This document shows positions 11,145-18,886 of a DNA stretch of 64,000 nucleotides, one piece after another. Each line of letters starts with the position of its first letter. Positions within the stretch are counted from its first letter, which is position 1. Under the pieces are notes generated by a model. The model saw nothing but the letters and a program-made list of their open reading frames with translations, had not been told where the DNA came from and searched no databases. A program made the translations under genes and the position numbers. Source of the DNA: Stenotrophomonas sp. SAU14A_NAIMI4_5 (GTDB lineage Bacteria > Pseudomonadota > Gammaproteobacteria > Xanthomonadales > Xanthomonadaceae); the NCBI RefSeq assembly GCF_003086795.1, contig NZ_CP026003.1, forward strand, positions 4,351,179 through 4,415,178, in the 5' to 3' direction.

Positions 11145-12305
11145 CTAGGCCGTTTCGGCAGCGGACACCAACCGGTCGCGGCCTTCGGCCTTGGCCCGGT
11201 ACAGCGCGGCATCGGCGCGGGCGATCAGCCCGGCCAGATCGCTATGGCCGTCATCCATGGCCAGACCGATGCTGGCGGTGACCGCCACCGGGCCGGTACC
11301 CAGCGGCGCCGGCCGTTGCTGCAGTGCATGACGGATGCCCGTGGCCAGGCGCTCCGCTTCGCCGGCGCTGCCGGGCAGCAGCAACAGGAATTCCTCGCCG
11401 CCATAGCGACTGAGCAAGTGCACGTGGTCGCGTGCGCAGTGCTCCAGCACGCCGGTGAAATGCTGCAGCACCTGGTCGCCAGCCAGATGCCCCCAACGGT
11501 CATTGATGGCCTTGAAGTGGTCCACGTCCAGCAGCAGCACCGCCAGCGGGCGCTGCACGCGGCGCACCTGCTGCAGCTGGTCGGCCCCGTCGGCCAGCAC
11601 CGCACTGCGGTTGAGCAGGCCGGTGAGGCCATCAGTACGGGCGGCGCGGCGCAGGTCCACCAGCAGGCGTTCAAGCAGCAGCAGGACCAGCGCGAAGCAG
11701 CGCGCCAGCTCCAGCATTATCCCGGCCAGGTAAGTGAGGAACATCGGCGAGCCCGCACGCATGATGTCCCCGCCCGCATCGGCATCTGGCGGCAGGAACA
11801 GGCGCACGACGTAGACCACCGCTTCGGCAAGGAACACCGCCGCCGCCAGCCGGCAGCTGATGCGCTGTGCCGGCGGCGCATGGCGCAGCAGCAGCGCGGC
11901 GATCCAGCTGTTGATGATGATCGCGAACACGCTGAACACATGCAGGCGCACCTCCAGGCTGGGCCATGGCACCAGGAACAGGAAGATGCCGGCCATGAAG
12001 GCCGCGACCAGGCCCAGGGCGCGCCACAGCGGCATCGGCTGACCCAGGTGCAGGGCCATGCCGCGCAGCATCAGTACGCTCGAGGCCGCCATGGCCGCAT
12101 TGCCGCCGAGGATGGCCGGCACCTGCGGCAGCCAAGGGCGCAGCCCCATCAGGATCACGCCCAGGGTCAGCAGCCACAGGCTGGCCGTCCACAGGCGCAG
12201 CACCGGCTGCCCGCGCAGCACCACCAGCAGCAGCGAAAAGCCTGTTGCGATGCCGATGCACAGCAGCAGGCCAAGTACACCGATGGTGGGAAGATCCAGG
12301 GACAT
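11145..12305 (-). CDS. Membrane diguanylate cyclase (GGDEF domain)
   Basis: A protein of 386 residues. The N-terminal 200 or so residues contain about seven hydrophobic helices (first: IGVLGLLLCIGIATGFSLLLVVL) forming a membrane sensor of unrecognised type. The C-terminal GGDEF domain has DGLTGLLNRSA, DVDHFKAINDRWGH and the active site SRYGGEEFLLLLPG. The product-inhibition RxxD site expected just before GGEEF is not present, so feedback control by c-di-GMP may be lacking. The ATG at 12305 is chosen because the longer frame (to 12566) runs antisense through the divergent LPMO gene and is Cys/Arg-rich noise. It makes c-di-GMP from two GTP at the inner membrane. Confidence 0.88.
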   Translation of the reverse strand: MSLDLPTIGVLGLLLCIGIATGFSLLLVVLRGQPVLRLWTASLWLLTLGVILMGLRPWLPQVPAILGGNAAMAASSVLMLRGMALHLGQPMPLWRALGLVAAFMAGIFLFLVPWPSLEVRLHVFSVFAIIINSWIAALLLRHAPPAQRISCRLAAAVFLAEAVVYVVRLFLPPDADAGGDIMRAGSPMFLTYLAGIMLELARCFALVLLLLERLLVDLRRAARTDGLTGLLNRSAVLADGADQLQQVRRVQRPLAVLLLDVDHFKAINDRWGHLAGDQVLQHFTGVLEHCARDHVHLLSRYGGEEFLLLLPGSAGEAERLATGIRHALQQRPAPLGTGPVAVTASIGLAMDDGHSDLAGLIARADAALYRAKAEGRDRLVSAAETA

Positions 12306-12453
12306 GCGGTCCGTGCGTGCCAGGCAATGGCTGCATCCTAGCGCGTTCTGGCGAAACCGCTGTTGCAGGGGCGGCAGCGCACATGCCTGCAGCAGGCGGA
12401 CTGCAACCGGTGTGGAGACTGCCCGCTCTTCCACACGTCCAGGGACGCACCCC

Positions 12454-13626
12454 ATGCAGACACGCCTCCTGCTCGCCGTTGCCGCGACGCTGACCGCAGG
12501 GCTCTTCCTGCCCGGCAGCGCGCAGGCGCAGGCGCACGGCACGTTGTCCAAACCGATGAGCCGCATCTACGCCTGTTACCAGGGCAATCCGCAGAATCCG
12601 ACCAACCCAGCGTGCGCCGCTGCCAAGGCCGTGGGCGGCGCGCAGCCGTTCTACGACTGGGCCGGCGTCAACCAGGCCCACGCCAACGGCAACCACCAGG
12701 CAGTCGTGCCCGATGGCCAGCTGTGCAGCGGCGGCAACAGCAAGTACCGCGGCCTGGACCTGGACCGCAGCGACTGGACGACGTCACCGATCCGCGCCGA
12801 TGCCAACGGTCGCTATACCTTCGAATTCCTGGGATCGGCGCCGCATGCCACCCGCGAGTGGAAGTTCTATGTCACCCGCGATGGCTGGAAGGCCAGCGAC
12901 GGCCTGCGCTGGTCGGACCTGGAAGCGTTCTGCACCCTGGGCGACGTGCCGCTGTCCGAAGGTGGCGTGTACAAGCTGGAGTGTCCGCTGCCCAAGCGCT
13001 CGGGCCAGCACGTGATCTACAACACCTGGCAGCGTTCGGATTCGCAGGAGGCCTTCTACACCTGTGCCGACGTGCGCTTCGAAGGCGGTGACGTGACCCC
13101 GCCGCCGCAGTGGCAGGACGCCGGTGCGGTGACCGCTCGCGGCGCGCTGGAGGTGGGCACCACGGTTTCGCTGCGCGTGTTCAACGCGGCCGGCAACGAT
13201 GTGGAGCAGGTGGACGTGGTGCTGGCCAGTGGTCAGACCGCGCCGACGCAGTGGCCGCTGGTGCTGGCCCGAAAGGCCAATGCCAGCGCTGCGCAGGCGC
13301 GCGTGGGCATCCTGCGCGATGGCGTGATCACGCCCGTGGCCTCGGCCACCGAGAACCGCGTGTACCTGCGTCCGGGGCATCGTTTCCAGCTGGATACCAA
13401 GGTGCCTGATCCGGTGGATCCGGTGGACCCGCCCGGTGGCGACTATGACCACGTGTACCCGGACGGCATCGGCAGCTATGTGCCGGGGCAGACCGTGGTG
13501 AAGGGCACTGACGGCAAGCTGTATGCCTGCCGCCCGTTCCCGGAGGGCGCGTGGTGCAACATCAACGCCGAACCGTACCGCCCCGGCGTGGGCTCGGCCT
13601 GGCGCGATGCCTGGATTCCGTACTGA
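12454..13626 (+). CDS. Chitin-active lytic polysaccharide monooxygenase (AA10), GbpA-like
   Basis: A protein of 390 residues, secreted. The signal peptide ends AQAQA, leaving His28 as the mature N-terminus (HGTLSKPMSR). His28 and His131 (SAPHATREWKF) should form the copper histidine brace. The AA10 catalytic domain spans about 28-210. A GbpA-like second domain (about 215-320) follows, then a Pro/Asp linker (PDPVDPVDPPGG). The last 60 or so residues form a small chitin-binding module (GSYVPGQTVV...LYACRPFPEGAWCN, CBM5/73-like). It oxidatively cleaves chitin or related polymers, and GbpA relatives also aid attachment. It is divergent from the diguanylate cyclase with 148 bases between starts. 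Length is normal and the gene is intact. Confidence 0.92.
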   Translation: MQTRLLLAVAATLTAGLFLPGSAQAQAHGTLSKPMSRIYACYQGNPQNPTNPACAAAKAVGGAQPFYDWAGVNQAHANGNHQAVVPDGQLCSGGNSKYRGLDLDRSDWTTSPIRADANGRYTFEFLGSAPHATREWKFYVTRDGWKASDGLRWSDLEAFCTLGDVPLSEGGVYKLECPLPKRSGQHVIYNTWQRSDSQEAFYTCADVRFEGGDVTPPPQWQDAGAVTARGALEVGTTVSLRVFNAAGNDVEQVDVVLASGQTAPTQWPLVLARKANASAAQARVGILRDGVITPVASATENRVYLRPGHRFQLDTKVPDPVDPVDPPGGDYDHVYPDGIGSYVPGQTVVKGTDGKLYACRPFPEGAWCNINAEPYRPGVGSAWRDAWIPY

Positions 13627-13638
13627 AAAAAGGCACCG

Positions 13639-13657
13639 GGGGCGGCGTGATGCCGCC
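13639..13657 (+). terminator. Hairpin terminator after the LPMO gene
   Basis: GGGCGGC-gtgat-GCCGCCC, 12 bases after the stop codon. On the minus strand the same hairpin is followed at a distance by TTTTTTC. It coincides with the point where the convergent toxin gene loses similarity. Confidence 0.55.
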
Positions 13658-13727
13658 CTCGGATGAACTGCGCAATCGCATCGATGTCTTCAAGTGATTC
13701 GCTGGACCAGATCAGCGGTCCAGCCAT
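13655..13727 (-). pseudogene. ParE/RelE-family toxin, 5' remnant
   Basis: Only the first 22-24 codons resemble a ParE toxin (AGPLIWSSESLEDIDAIAQFI, the conserved first strand and helix). After that the frame runs into the LPMO terminator hairpin and antisense LPMO sequence, ending at 13476 with no ParE-like residues. It overlaps the antitoxin gene by 16 bases in the standard antitoxin-first order. I read it as a toxin truncated by a deletion or rearrangement that joined it to the LPMO 3' end, hence non-functional. Confidence 0.7.
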
Positions 13728-13909
13728 TTGCCCAGCCTCTCACGCGCCTGCTCGGTGGTGAAGGAGAGACCGGCATCAATATCCGCGCGCCCGCGCTGGA
13801 TCTTCTCGAGCACATAGACGTGGTACTGGATGTCTTCCAGCGTTGCGTCGTCCGGCAGCTGGGTCAGCAGCTGGGCGACTTCCTGCTTGGCGGTGACGGG
13901 AGGACTCAT
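13712..13909 (-). CDS. Type II antitoxin, orphaned (partner of truncated ParE-like toxin)
   Basis: An intact 65-residue acidic helical protein (SPPVTAKQEVAQLLTQLPDDATLEDIQYHVYVLEKIQRG...). It has the look of the antitoxin/addiction-module protein family found with ParE toxins in Xanthomonadaceae. AGGAG lies 7 bases before the ATG. The downstream toxin gene starts within this gene but is cut after about 23 codons, leaving an antitoxin without a working partner. It could still repress its own promoter or neutralise a related toxin elsewhere. Confidence 0.75.
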   Translation of the reverse strand: MSPPVTAKQEVAQLLTQLPDDATLEDIQYHVYVLEKIQRGRADIDAGLSFTTEQARERLGKWLDR

Positions 13910-13970
13910 GGCGGGCTCCTGGCAGATATCAGCAGTCTAGCCCGGGGCCGGTCGGCATGCCGTTGCGGGA

Positions 13971-13996
13971 CATGCCGGCCAGCGGCCGGCACTACC
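13971..13996. repeat. SMAG palindrome (GTAGTGCCGGCC subfamily)
   Basis: Minus-strand GTAG copy, TGCCGGCC-agc-GGCCGGCACTAC as read on the plus strand, in the short gap before fpr. A second, poorer hairpin lies just to its left. Confidence 0.8.
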
Positions 13997-14013
13997 GCGC
14001 CCGTGGCGGGCCC

Positions 14014-14763
14014 TTACTTGCTGCTGACGTACTTCTCGCGGCGGATCTGCGGGTTGCCGAGCCCGGCTTCCTTCAGCGCCTCGGCGCAGGCATCGACCAT
14101 GTCCGGGTTGCCGCACAGGTAGGCGATGTCGGTGGCCGGGTCCGGCGTGAAGCCTGCCAAGGCCTGCTGCACGTAGCCGTGGTGCACGTCCGGGTGCGGA
14201 TCGGCCGGCAGTTCGCGCGACAGGCACGGCACATAACGGAAGTTCGGGTGCTTTTCGGCGAAGCTGTAGAAATCTTCGCTGTACAGCAGCTCGCCCGGGC
14301 TGCGCGCGCCCTGCAGCAGGACCACCTGCACGCCGCGCTCGGCCATGGCCGTTTCCAGCAGCGGCAGCATCGACCGGTACGGGGTGACACCGGTACCGGT
14401 GGCGATCAGCAGGTAGCGGGCATTGTGGTCGCCGGGGTTCAGGCAGAAGCGGCCGTACGGGCCGGACGCACTGACCTGGCCGCCGAGGTCCAGCGCCTCG
14501 AACAGGGCCGTGGCGGCGCCGCCGGGCACGAAGCTGACGGCGATATCCACCGCCTCGCCCGGGCCCAGCGCGTGGTCATGGATGGTCGCCAGCGAGTAGC
14601 TGCGCTTGGTTTCGGTGCCATCGGCGTAGCTGAAATGGACCTGGATGAACTGGCCGGGCTGGAAATCCAGCGGCTGGCCGTCATCACGCACGAACTGGTA
14701 GTGGCCGACCGTGGGCGCCAGCATGCGGCGGCCGACCAGCTTGATGGGGAATTGGACAGGCAC
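14014..14763 (-). CDS. fpr: Ferredoxin/flavodoxin-NADP+ reductase
   Basis: A protein of 249 residues, cytosolic FAD enzyme that exchanges electrons between NADPH and ferredoxin/flavodoxin. The FAD-binding barrel has RSYSLATI (R.YSLA motif) and the ASGPYGRF turn. The NADP domain has LLIATGTGVTPYRSML and the pyrophosphate/adenosine loops LYLCGNPDMVD. The C-terminus REKYVSSK is short, as in bacterial subclass I enzymes. The start codon is GTG at 14763 with only a weak purine-rich site before it. Length is normal. It is divergent from yadG, sharing an 84-base gap. Confidence 0.9.
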   Translation of the reverse strand: MPVQFPIKLVGRRMLAPTVGHYQFVRDDGQPLDFQPGQFIQVHFSYADGTETKRSYSLATIHDHALGPGEAVDIAVSFVPGGAATALFEALDLGGQVSASGPYGRFCLNPGDHNARYLLIATGTGVTPYRSMLPLLETAMAERGVQVVLLQGARSPGELLYSEDFYSFAEKHPNFRYVPCLSRELPADPHPDVHHGYVQQALAGFTPDPATDIAYLCGNPDMVDACAEALKEAGLGNPQIRREKYVSSK

Positions 14764-14809
14764 GACTTTTCGGGACAGTGTGTAGCCGGGGCAAGCCCTC
14801 GGGGTCTTC

Positions 14810-14815
14810 TATAAT
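14810..14815 (+). promoter_or_regulatory. Candidate -10 box for yadGH
   Basis: A perfect TATAAT sits 33 bases before the yadG ATG in otherwise GC-rich sequence. No recognisable -35 box lies 16-18 bases upstream (CGGGGC there), so it may need an activator. The reverse complement (TATTAT) could also serve fpr. Confidence 0.4.
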
Positions 14816-14847
14816 AGCCCCTCCCCGCCCCTCTCCAGCGCCAGCCC

Positions 14848-15816
14848 ATGGGCGCGAAGGCTTCGAGCTTGGCTTCCCTGAACGATACGGCGCCCGCCCT
14901 GCGCGTGCGCGACCTGCGCAAGACCTATGACAACGGCACCCAGGCCCTGAAAGGGGTTTCCCTGGAGGTCGCCCCGGGCGATTTCTTCGCCCTGCTCGGC
15001 CCCAACGGCGCCGGCAAGTCCACCCTGATCGGCATCATCAGCTCCCTGGTCAACCTCAGCGAGGGCCAGGTGGAAGTGTTCGGCAGCGACCTGGTGCGCA
15101 ACCGCAGCGCCACCATGCGCCTGATCGGCCTGGTGCCGCAGGAAATCAACTTCAACCTGTTCGAGAAGCCCTTCGACATCCTGGTCAACTACGCCGGCTT
15201 CTATGGCGTGGCCCGCGAGGAAGCGGAGAAGCGCGCCGAAGAGGAACTGAAGCGCGCGCACCTGTGGGAAAAGGCACAGGTGATGAGCCGCACCCTGTCC
15301 GGTGGCATGAAGCGCCGCCTGATGATCGCCCGCGCGATGATGACCCGCCCGCGCCTGCTGATCCTCGACGAGCCGACCGCCGGCGTGGACATCGAGATCC
15401 GCCGCGACATGTGGCGGGTGCTGAAGGAGATCAATGCCGCCGGCACCACGATCATCCTCACCACCCACTACCTGGAAGAGGCCGAGTACCTGTGCCGCAA
15501 CCTGGCCATCATCAACCACGGCCAGATCGTCACCCAGGGCCCGATGCGTACCCTGCTGGCCAAGCTCGATGTGGAAGGCTTCCTGCTGGACATCGACGGT
15601 GACCTGCCCGCGCAGCTGCCGGTGATCGAGGGCGCGACCCTGACCGCGCCGGACGCGCACACGCTGGACATCGACATGCCGCGCGCCATGGATCTCAACC
15701 GCGTGTTCGCCACGCTGAACGAGTCCGGCATCCGCGTGCGTTCGATGCGTACCAAGAGCAACCGCCTGGAGGAACTGTTCGTGCGCCTCACCGGCAACCA
15801 GGAGAAATCCGCATGA
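14848..15816 (+). CDS. yadG: ABC transporter ATP-binding protein YadG
   Basis: A protein of 322 residues that matches E. coli YadG in motif order: Walker A LGPNGAGKSTLIGIISSLVN, GLVPQEINFNLFE at the Q-loop, signature TLSGGMKRRLMIARAMM, Walker B LLILDEPTAGVDIEIRRDMW, H-loop LTTHYLEEAE. A C-terminal domain ends in SNRLEELFVRLTG. It energises the membrane partner YadH (overlapping by 4 bases). Substrate is unknown. An N-terminal extension of about 15 residues compared with E. coli makes the exact start uncertain; there is no Shine-Dalgarno sequence before 14848. Confidence 0.9.
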   Translation: MGAKASSLASLNDTAPALRVRDLRKTYDNGTQALKGVSLEVAPGDFFALLGPNGAGKSTLIGIISSLVNLSEGQVEVFGSDLVRNRSATMRLIGLVPQEINFNLFEKPFDILVNYAGFYGVAREEAEKRAEEELKRAHLWEKAQVMSRTLSGGMKRRLMIARAMMTRPRLLILDEPTAGVDIEIRRDMWRVLKEINAAGTTIILTTHYLEEAEYLCRNLAIINHGQIVTQGPMRTLLAKLDVEGFLLDIDGDLPAQLPVIEGATLTAPDAHTLDIDMPRAMDLNRVFATLNESGIRVRSMRTKSNRLEELFVRLTGNQEKSA

Positions 15817-16622
15817 GCAGCACCCCGAACACGCCCGCTGCGCCGATCACCGACGCACAGCGCAACCGCATCGCCCTGATGACCATCGTGCGCCGCGAAG
15901 TGGCGCGCATCCTGCGCATCTGGGGCCAGACCCTGGTGCCGCCGGCGATCACCATGACCCTGTACTTCCTCATCTTCGGCGGCCTGATCGGCTCGCGCGT
16001 GGGTGACATGGGCGGTTACAGCTACATGCAGTTCATCGTGCCGGGCCTGGTGATGATGAGCGTGATCCAGAACAGCTACGGCAACATCAGCTCCTCGTTC
16101 TTCGGCGCCAAGTTCGGCCGCCACGTGGAAGAGCTGCTGGTGAGCCCGATGCCGAACTGGGTGATCCTGTGGGGCTACGTGGCCGGTGCGGTGCTGCGCG
16201 GCCTGATGGTCGGCGTGATCGTGCTGATCATCGCCATGTTCTTCACCCCGGTGCGCATTCCGCACCCGCTGGTGACGCTGACCACGGTGGTCCTGGGCGC
16301 GACGATCTTCTCGCTGGCCGGCTTCATCAACGCGGTGTACGCCAAGAAGTTCGATGACGTGGCGATCGTGCCGACCTTCATCCTGACTCCGCTGACCTAC
16401 CTGGGCGGCGTGTTCTATTCGGTGAAGCTGCTGCCGGGCTGGGCCGAGGCGGCCACGCACGCCAACCCGATCTTCTACATGGTCAATGCGTTCCGCTACG
16501 GCCTGCTGGGCAGCAGCGACGTGCCGGTGTGGGTGGCCTATGCGCTGATGCTCGGCTTCGTGGTGGTGCTGACGGCGCTGGCGCTGTGGCTGCTGCGCCG
16601 TGGCGTGGGCATGCGCAGCTGA
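15813..16622 (+). CDS. yadH: ABC-2 type permease YadH
   Basis: A protein of 269 residues with six transmembrane helices. The N-terminal cytoplasmic segment (IALMTIVRREVARILRIWGQTLVPPAITMTLYFLIFGGLIGSR) and the family core VPGLVMMSVIQNSYGNISSSFFGAKFGRHVEELLVSPM are both clear. The later motif LTPLTYLGGVFYSVKLLP is the signature of the C-terminal half. It starts on the ATGA overlap with yadG, so both are translated together and should assemble as a two-plus-two exporter. Confidence 0.9.
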   Translation: MSSTPNTPAAPITDAQRNRIALMTIVRREVARILRIWGQTLVPPAITMTLYFLIFGGLIGSRVGDMGGYSYMQFIVPGLVMMSVIQNSYGNISSSFFGAKFGRHVEELLVSPMPNWVILWGYVAGAVLRGLMVGVIVLIIAMFFTPVRIPHPLVTLTTVVLGATIFSLAGFINAVYAKKFDDVAIVPTFILTPLTYLGGVFYSVKLLPGWAEAATHANPIFYMVNAFRYGLLGSSDVPVWVAYALMLGFVVVLTALALWLLRRGVGMRS

Positions 16623-16668
16623 GGGTTGCCTGCAGGGCCTGCGGCCCTGCACCCGCTGCAAGCCGGAG

Positions 16669-16690
16669 CAACGTCAACGTCAACGTCAAC
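16669..16690. repeat. CAACGT hexamer tandem repeat (3.7 copies)
   Basis: CAACGT three times plus CAAC, without interruption, in non-coding DNA. It is a simple-sequence tract that could vary in copy number between strains. Confidence 0.8.
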
Positions 16691-16712
16691 AGCTGGGTAT
16701 CCGTGGGTTGGC

Positions 16713-16808
16713 GGGGTGGGTCCGGTTGAGGGGGACGCCGTAAACCCATCCATGGGGGCTTGGTCGCGGCATCCATGCCGCTCACACCCCCTCAACCGGA
16801 CCCACCCC
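16713..16808. repeat. 22-base perfect inverted repeat with nested hairpins
   Basis: Arms 16713-16734 and 16787-16808 are perfect reverse complements (left arm GGGGTGGGTCC then GGTTGAGGGGG). The 52-base interior holds two further hairpins: CCCAT-cc-ATGGG (16745-16756) and GCGGCAT-cc-ATGCCGC (16766-16781). The element does not start with GTAG in the usual position and is larger than the SMAG elements. Confidence 0.85.
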
Positions 16809-16831
16809 GCCTTCGACAGTTGGCCGGTGGC

Positions 16832-16855
16832 CAGTAGATCCACGCCATGCGTGGA
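16832..16855. repeat. SMAG palindrome (GTAGATCCACGCC subfamily)
   Basis: GTAGATCCACGCC-atg-CGTGGATG, same subfamily as at 3601 and 37320-37372. Confidence 0.85.
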
Positions 16856-16867
16856 TGGCGTAACGGT

Positions 16868-16897
16868 AGAGCCGGGCTAATGCTCGGCTCTTTTTTT
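16868..16897 (+). terminator. Intrinsic terminator
   Basis: Ten-base stem AGAGCCGGGC / GCTCGGCTCT (one G-T pair), TAAT loop, then seven T residues. It is the best rho-independent terminator in the window, ending transcripts coming from yadGH before panE. Confidence 0.88.
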
Positions 16898-16955
16898 GCC
16901 TGCGATCTCCGGCACAATCGCTGGAAGACTTCCCCCAGAAAACGGTGAACGTGCA

Positions 16956-17894
16956 ATGCGCATCCTGATTCTCGGCGCCGGTGGTACCGGCGGTTACTTC
17001 GGCGGCCGCCTTGCGCAGGCCGGCGTGGACGTGACCTTCCTGGTCCGCCCGACCCGCGCCAGCCAGCTGGACCAGGATGGCCTGGTCATCCGCAGCCCCG
17101 TAGGCGATGCCAGCTTCCCCGTGCAGCACGTCACTGCCGACGCCCTGCCCGCGCTTGCCGCGCAGCAGCCCTTCGACCTGGTCATCCTCAGCTGCAAGGC
17201 CTACGACCTGGACAGCTCGATCGATGCGATCGCACCGGCGGTGGGCGCTGACACCAGCGTGCTGCCCATCCTCAACGGCCTGCACCACTACGGCGCGCTG
17301 GATGCACGCTTCGGCCGCGAGGCCGTGCTCGGCGGCCTGTGCTTCATCAGCGCCACCAAGGCGCCCGATGGCGCGGTGCTGCACCTGGGCAAGCCGGCCA
17401 AGCTGACCTTCGGCGAGCGCGACGGTGGTGCGATCTCCGAGCGCGTGCGTGCCTTCGCCGCCGCGTGTGCGCAGGCCAACCTGGACCACCTGGCCAGCGA
17501 GCAGATCGGCCAGGAGCAGTGGATCAAGTACACCTTCCTGACCACGCTCGCGGCAGCCACCTGCCTGCTGCGCGCGGACATCGGCACGATCGTCGCCACC
17601 GATGATGGCGAGGCCATCGTGCGTGGCCTGTACGACGAGTGCCTGGCCGTGGCCGAGGCAGCCGGTGAGCCAGTACCGCAGGCCGCGCAGGACACCGCGC
17701 GCGGCACCCTGACCCAGGCCGGTTCTGCACTGAAGGCCTCGATGCTGCGCGACCTGGAAGCCGGCCAGCAGGTGGAAGCCGCGCACATCGTCGGCGACAT
17801 GCTGGCGCGTGCACGCACCGCCGACCAGGAAGGTCTGCTGCTGCAGGTTGCCTACAGCAGCCTGCAGGCTTACCAGGCGCAGCGCAGCGCGTGA
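16956..17894 (+). CDS. panE: 2-dehydropantoate 2-reductase (ketopantoate reductase)
   Basis: A protein of 312 residues. It would reduce ketopantoate to pantoate with NADPH in pantothenate/CoA synthesis. The Rossmann motif is GAGGTGGYFGGRLA (residues 7-20), the catalytic lysine in SCKAYD is Lys81, and the C-terminal helical domain contains LLRADIGTIV and SMLRDLEAGQQVE, the typical S.xxDxxxGRxxE region. Some paralogues in this superfamily act on other 2-keto acids, so the physiological substrate is inferred. The ATG at 16956 begins the Rossmann strand directly. It overlaps the SDR gene by one base (TGATG). Confidence 0.85.
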   Translation: MRILILGAGGTGGYFGGRLAQAGVDVTFLVRPTRASQLDQDGLVIRSPVGDASFPVQHVTADALPALAAQQPFDLVILSCKAYDLDSSIDAIAPAVGADTSVLPILNGLHHYGALDARFGREAVLGGLCFISATKAPDGAVLHLGKPAKLTFGERDGGAISERVRAFAAACAQANLDHLASEQIGQEQWIKYTFLTTLAAATCLLRADIGTIVATDDGEAIVRGLYDECLAVAEAAGEPVPQAAQDTARGTLTQAGSALKASMLRDLEAGQQVEAAHIVGDMLARARTADQEGLLLQVAYSSLQAYQAQRSA

Positions 17895-18796
17895 TGGCAT
17901 CGCCCGCGCCACTGCCGTCGCCGGTGCTGATCCTCGGCATGGGCTGGAGTGGACGCGTGCTCGCCGCGCAGCTGCAGGCACGCGGCGTGCAGGTGTCGGG
18001 CACGGTGCGCGATCCGTCGTCGACCGCCGACGATGGACTTCAGCGCCACCGCCTGCATGCCGATCCCGCGCCGTCAGCGGCGTTGCTGGAGGCAATCGCA
18101 CAGGCGCAGGCGGTGCTGTGCAGCGTGCCGCCGGATGCGCAGGGCGATCCTGCACTGCGCCAGCTGCTGCCCGCGCTGCAGGCCAGTCCGGCACTGCGCT
18201 GGGTGGGCTATCTATCCTCGACGTCGGTCTATGGCGATCGCGGCGGTGGCTGGGTAGACGAGAACAGCGAGGCCGATGCAAGCGAAACTGCTGGCGTGCA
18301 GCGCCGCCTGGCCGAGACGCAGTGGCGGGCCCTGGCCGACGCGCGAGGCATCGCCTCGGCGGTGTTCCGTCTGCCGGGGCTGTATGGCCCTGGCCGCAAT
18401 GCGCTGCTGCAGTTGGCCGAGCGCCGCGCGCGCCATGTCGTGCGGCCCGGGCTGGTGTTCAACCGGCTGCATGTGGAGGATCTGTCGGCGGTGGTCATCG
18501 CGGCGATGCAGCGGCCCATGCGGGATGGACTGTACCTGCCTGCCGATGACGAGCCCGCGCCACCGCAGGATGTGCTGGCTTATGCCGCGCAGCTGGGCGG
18601 ATTCACGCTGCCACCGGCGGTGGCCTGGGATGACCCGGCGGTGAGCGCAACGCTGTGGCGCTTCTACGCCAGCAACAAGCGCATCGACAGCCGCGGCACG
18701 CGTAAGGCGTTGGCGTGGGTGCCGAAGTTTGCGACGTATCGGGAAGGGCTGGAGGAGCTGGCCGCTTCGCTCGCCGGGCGGAGCCTGATCCGGTAG
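17894..18796 (+). CDS. NAD-dependent epimerase/SDR-type protein (YeeZ-like)
   Basis: A protein of 300 residues. The N-terminal Rossmann motif is unusual, LILGMGWSGRVLA (GxGxxG-like), as in YeeZ-type proteins. The short-chain core includes WVGYLSSTSVYGDRGGGWVDE, where the SST...Y spacing is extended-SDR-like but YxxxK is replaced by YGDR, and FRLPGLYGPGRNAL further on. The substrate is unknown. It is translationally coupled to panE. The stop codon TAG is contributed by the GTAG head of a SMAG element (18793-18796), so the palindrome begins inside the gene. Confidence 0.75.
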   Translation: MASPAPLPSPVLILGMGWSGRVLAAQLQARGVQVSGTVRDPSSTADDGLQRHRLHADPAPSAALLEAIAQAQAVLCSVPPDAQGDPALRQLLPALQASPALRWVGYLSSTSVYGDRGGGWVDENSEADASETAGVQRRLAETQWRALADARGIASAVFRLPGLYGPGRNALLQLAERRARHVVRPGLVFNRLHVEDLSAVVIAAMQRPMRDGLYLPADDEPAPPQDVLAYAAQLGGFTLPPAVAWDDPAVSATLWRFYASNKRIDSRGTRKALAWVPKFATYREGLEELAASLAGRSLIR

Positions 18797-18849
18797 TGCC
18801 GGCCGCTGGCCGGCAATCCACCGTGCTGCCGGCCAGCGGCCGGCACTAC
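18793..18849. repeat. Inverted SMAG doublet (REPIN-like)
   Basis: Two GTAGTGCCGGCCGCTGG-type palindromes in opposite orientation with GTAG termini outward, separated by about 11 bases. It lies between the convergent SDR and tatD genes and may act as their shared terminator. Confidence 0.88.
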
Positions 18850-18886
18850 CACCCTGCGCGCAGCGCGACGGATGTAAACGACAGGA

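Larger units (their letters stand above)
16623..16955. other. Structured 333-base intergenic region between yadH and panE
   Basis: It holds, in order: an 8-base hairpin (16632-16650), a CAACGT tandem tract (16669-16690), a large nested inverted repeat (16713-16808), a SMAG copy (16832-16855) and an intrinsic terminator (16868-16897). I see no protein-coding gene in it. The promoter for panE should lie in 16898-16955. Confidence 0.7.

Noticed and set aside
13476..13727. Full-length 83-residue ParE toxin
   Set aside because: Only the first 22-24 residues are ParE-like; the rest is antisense to the LPMO gene.
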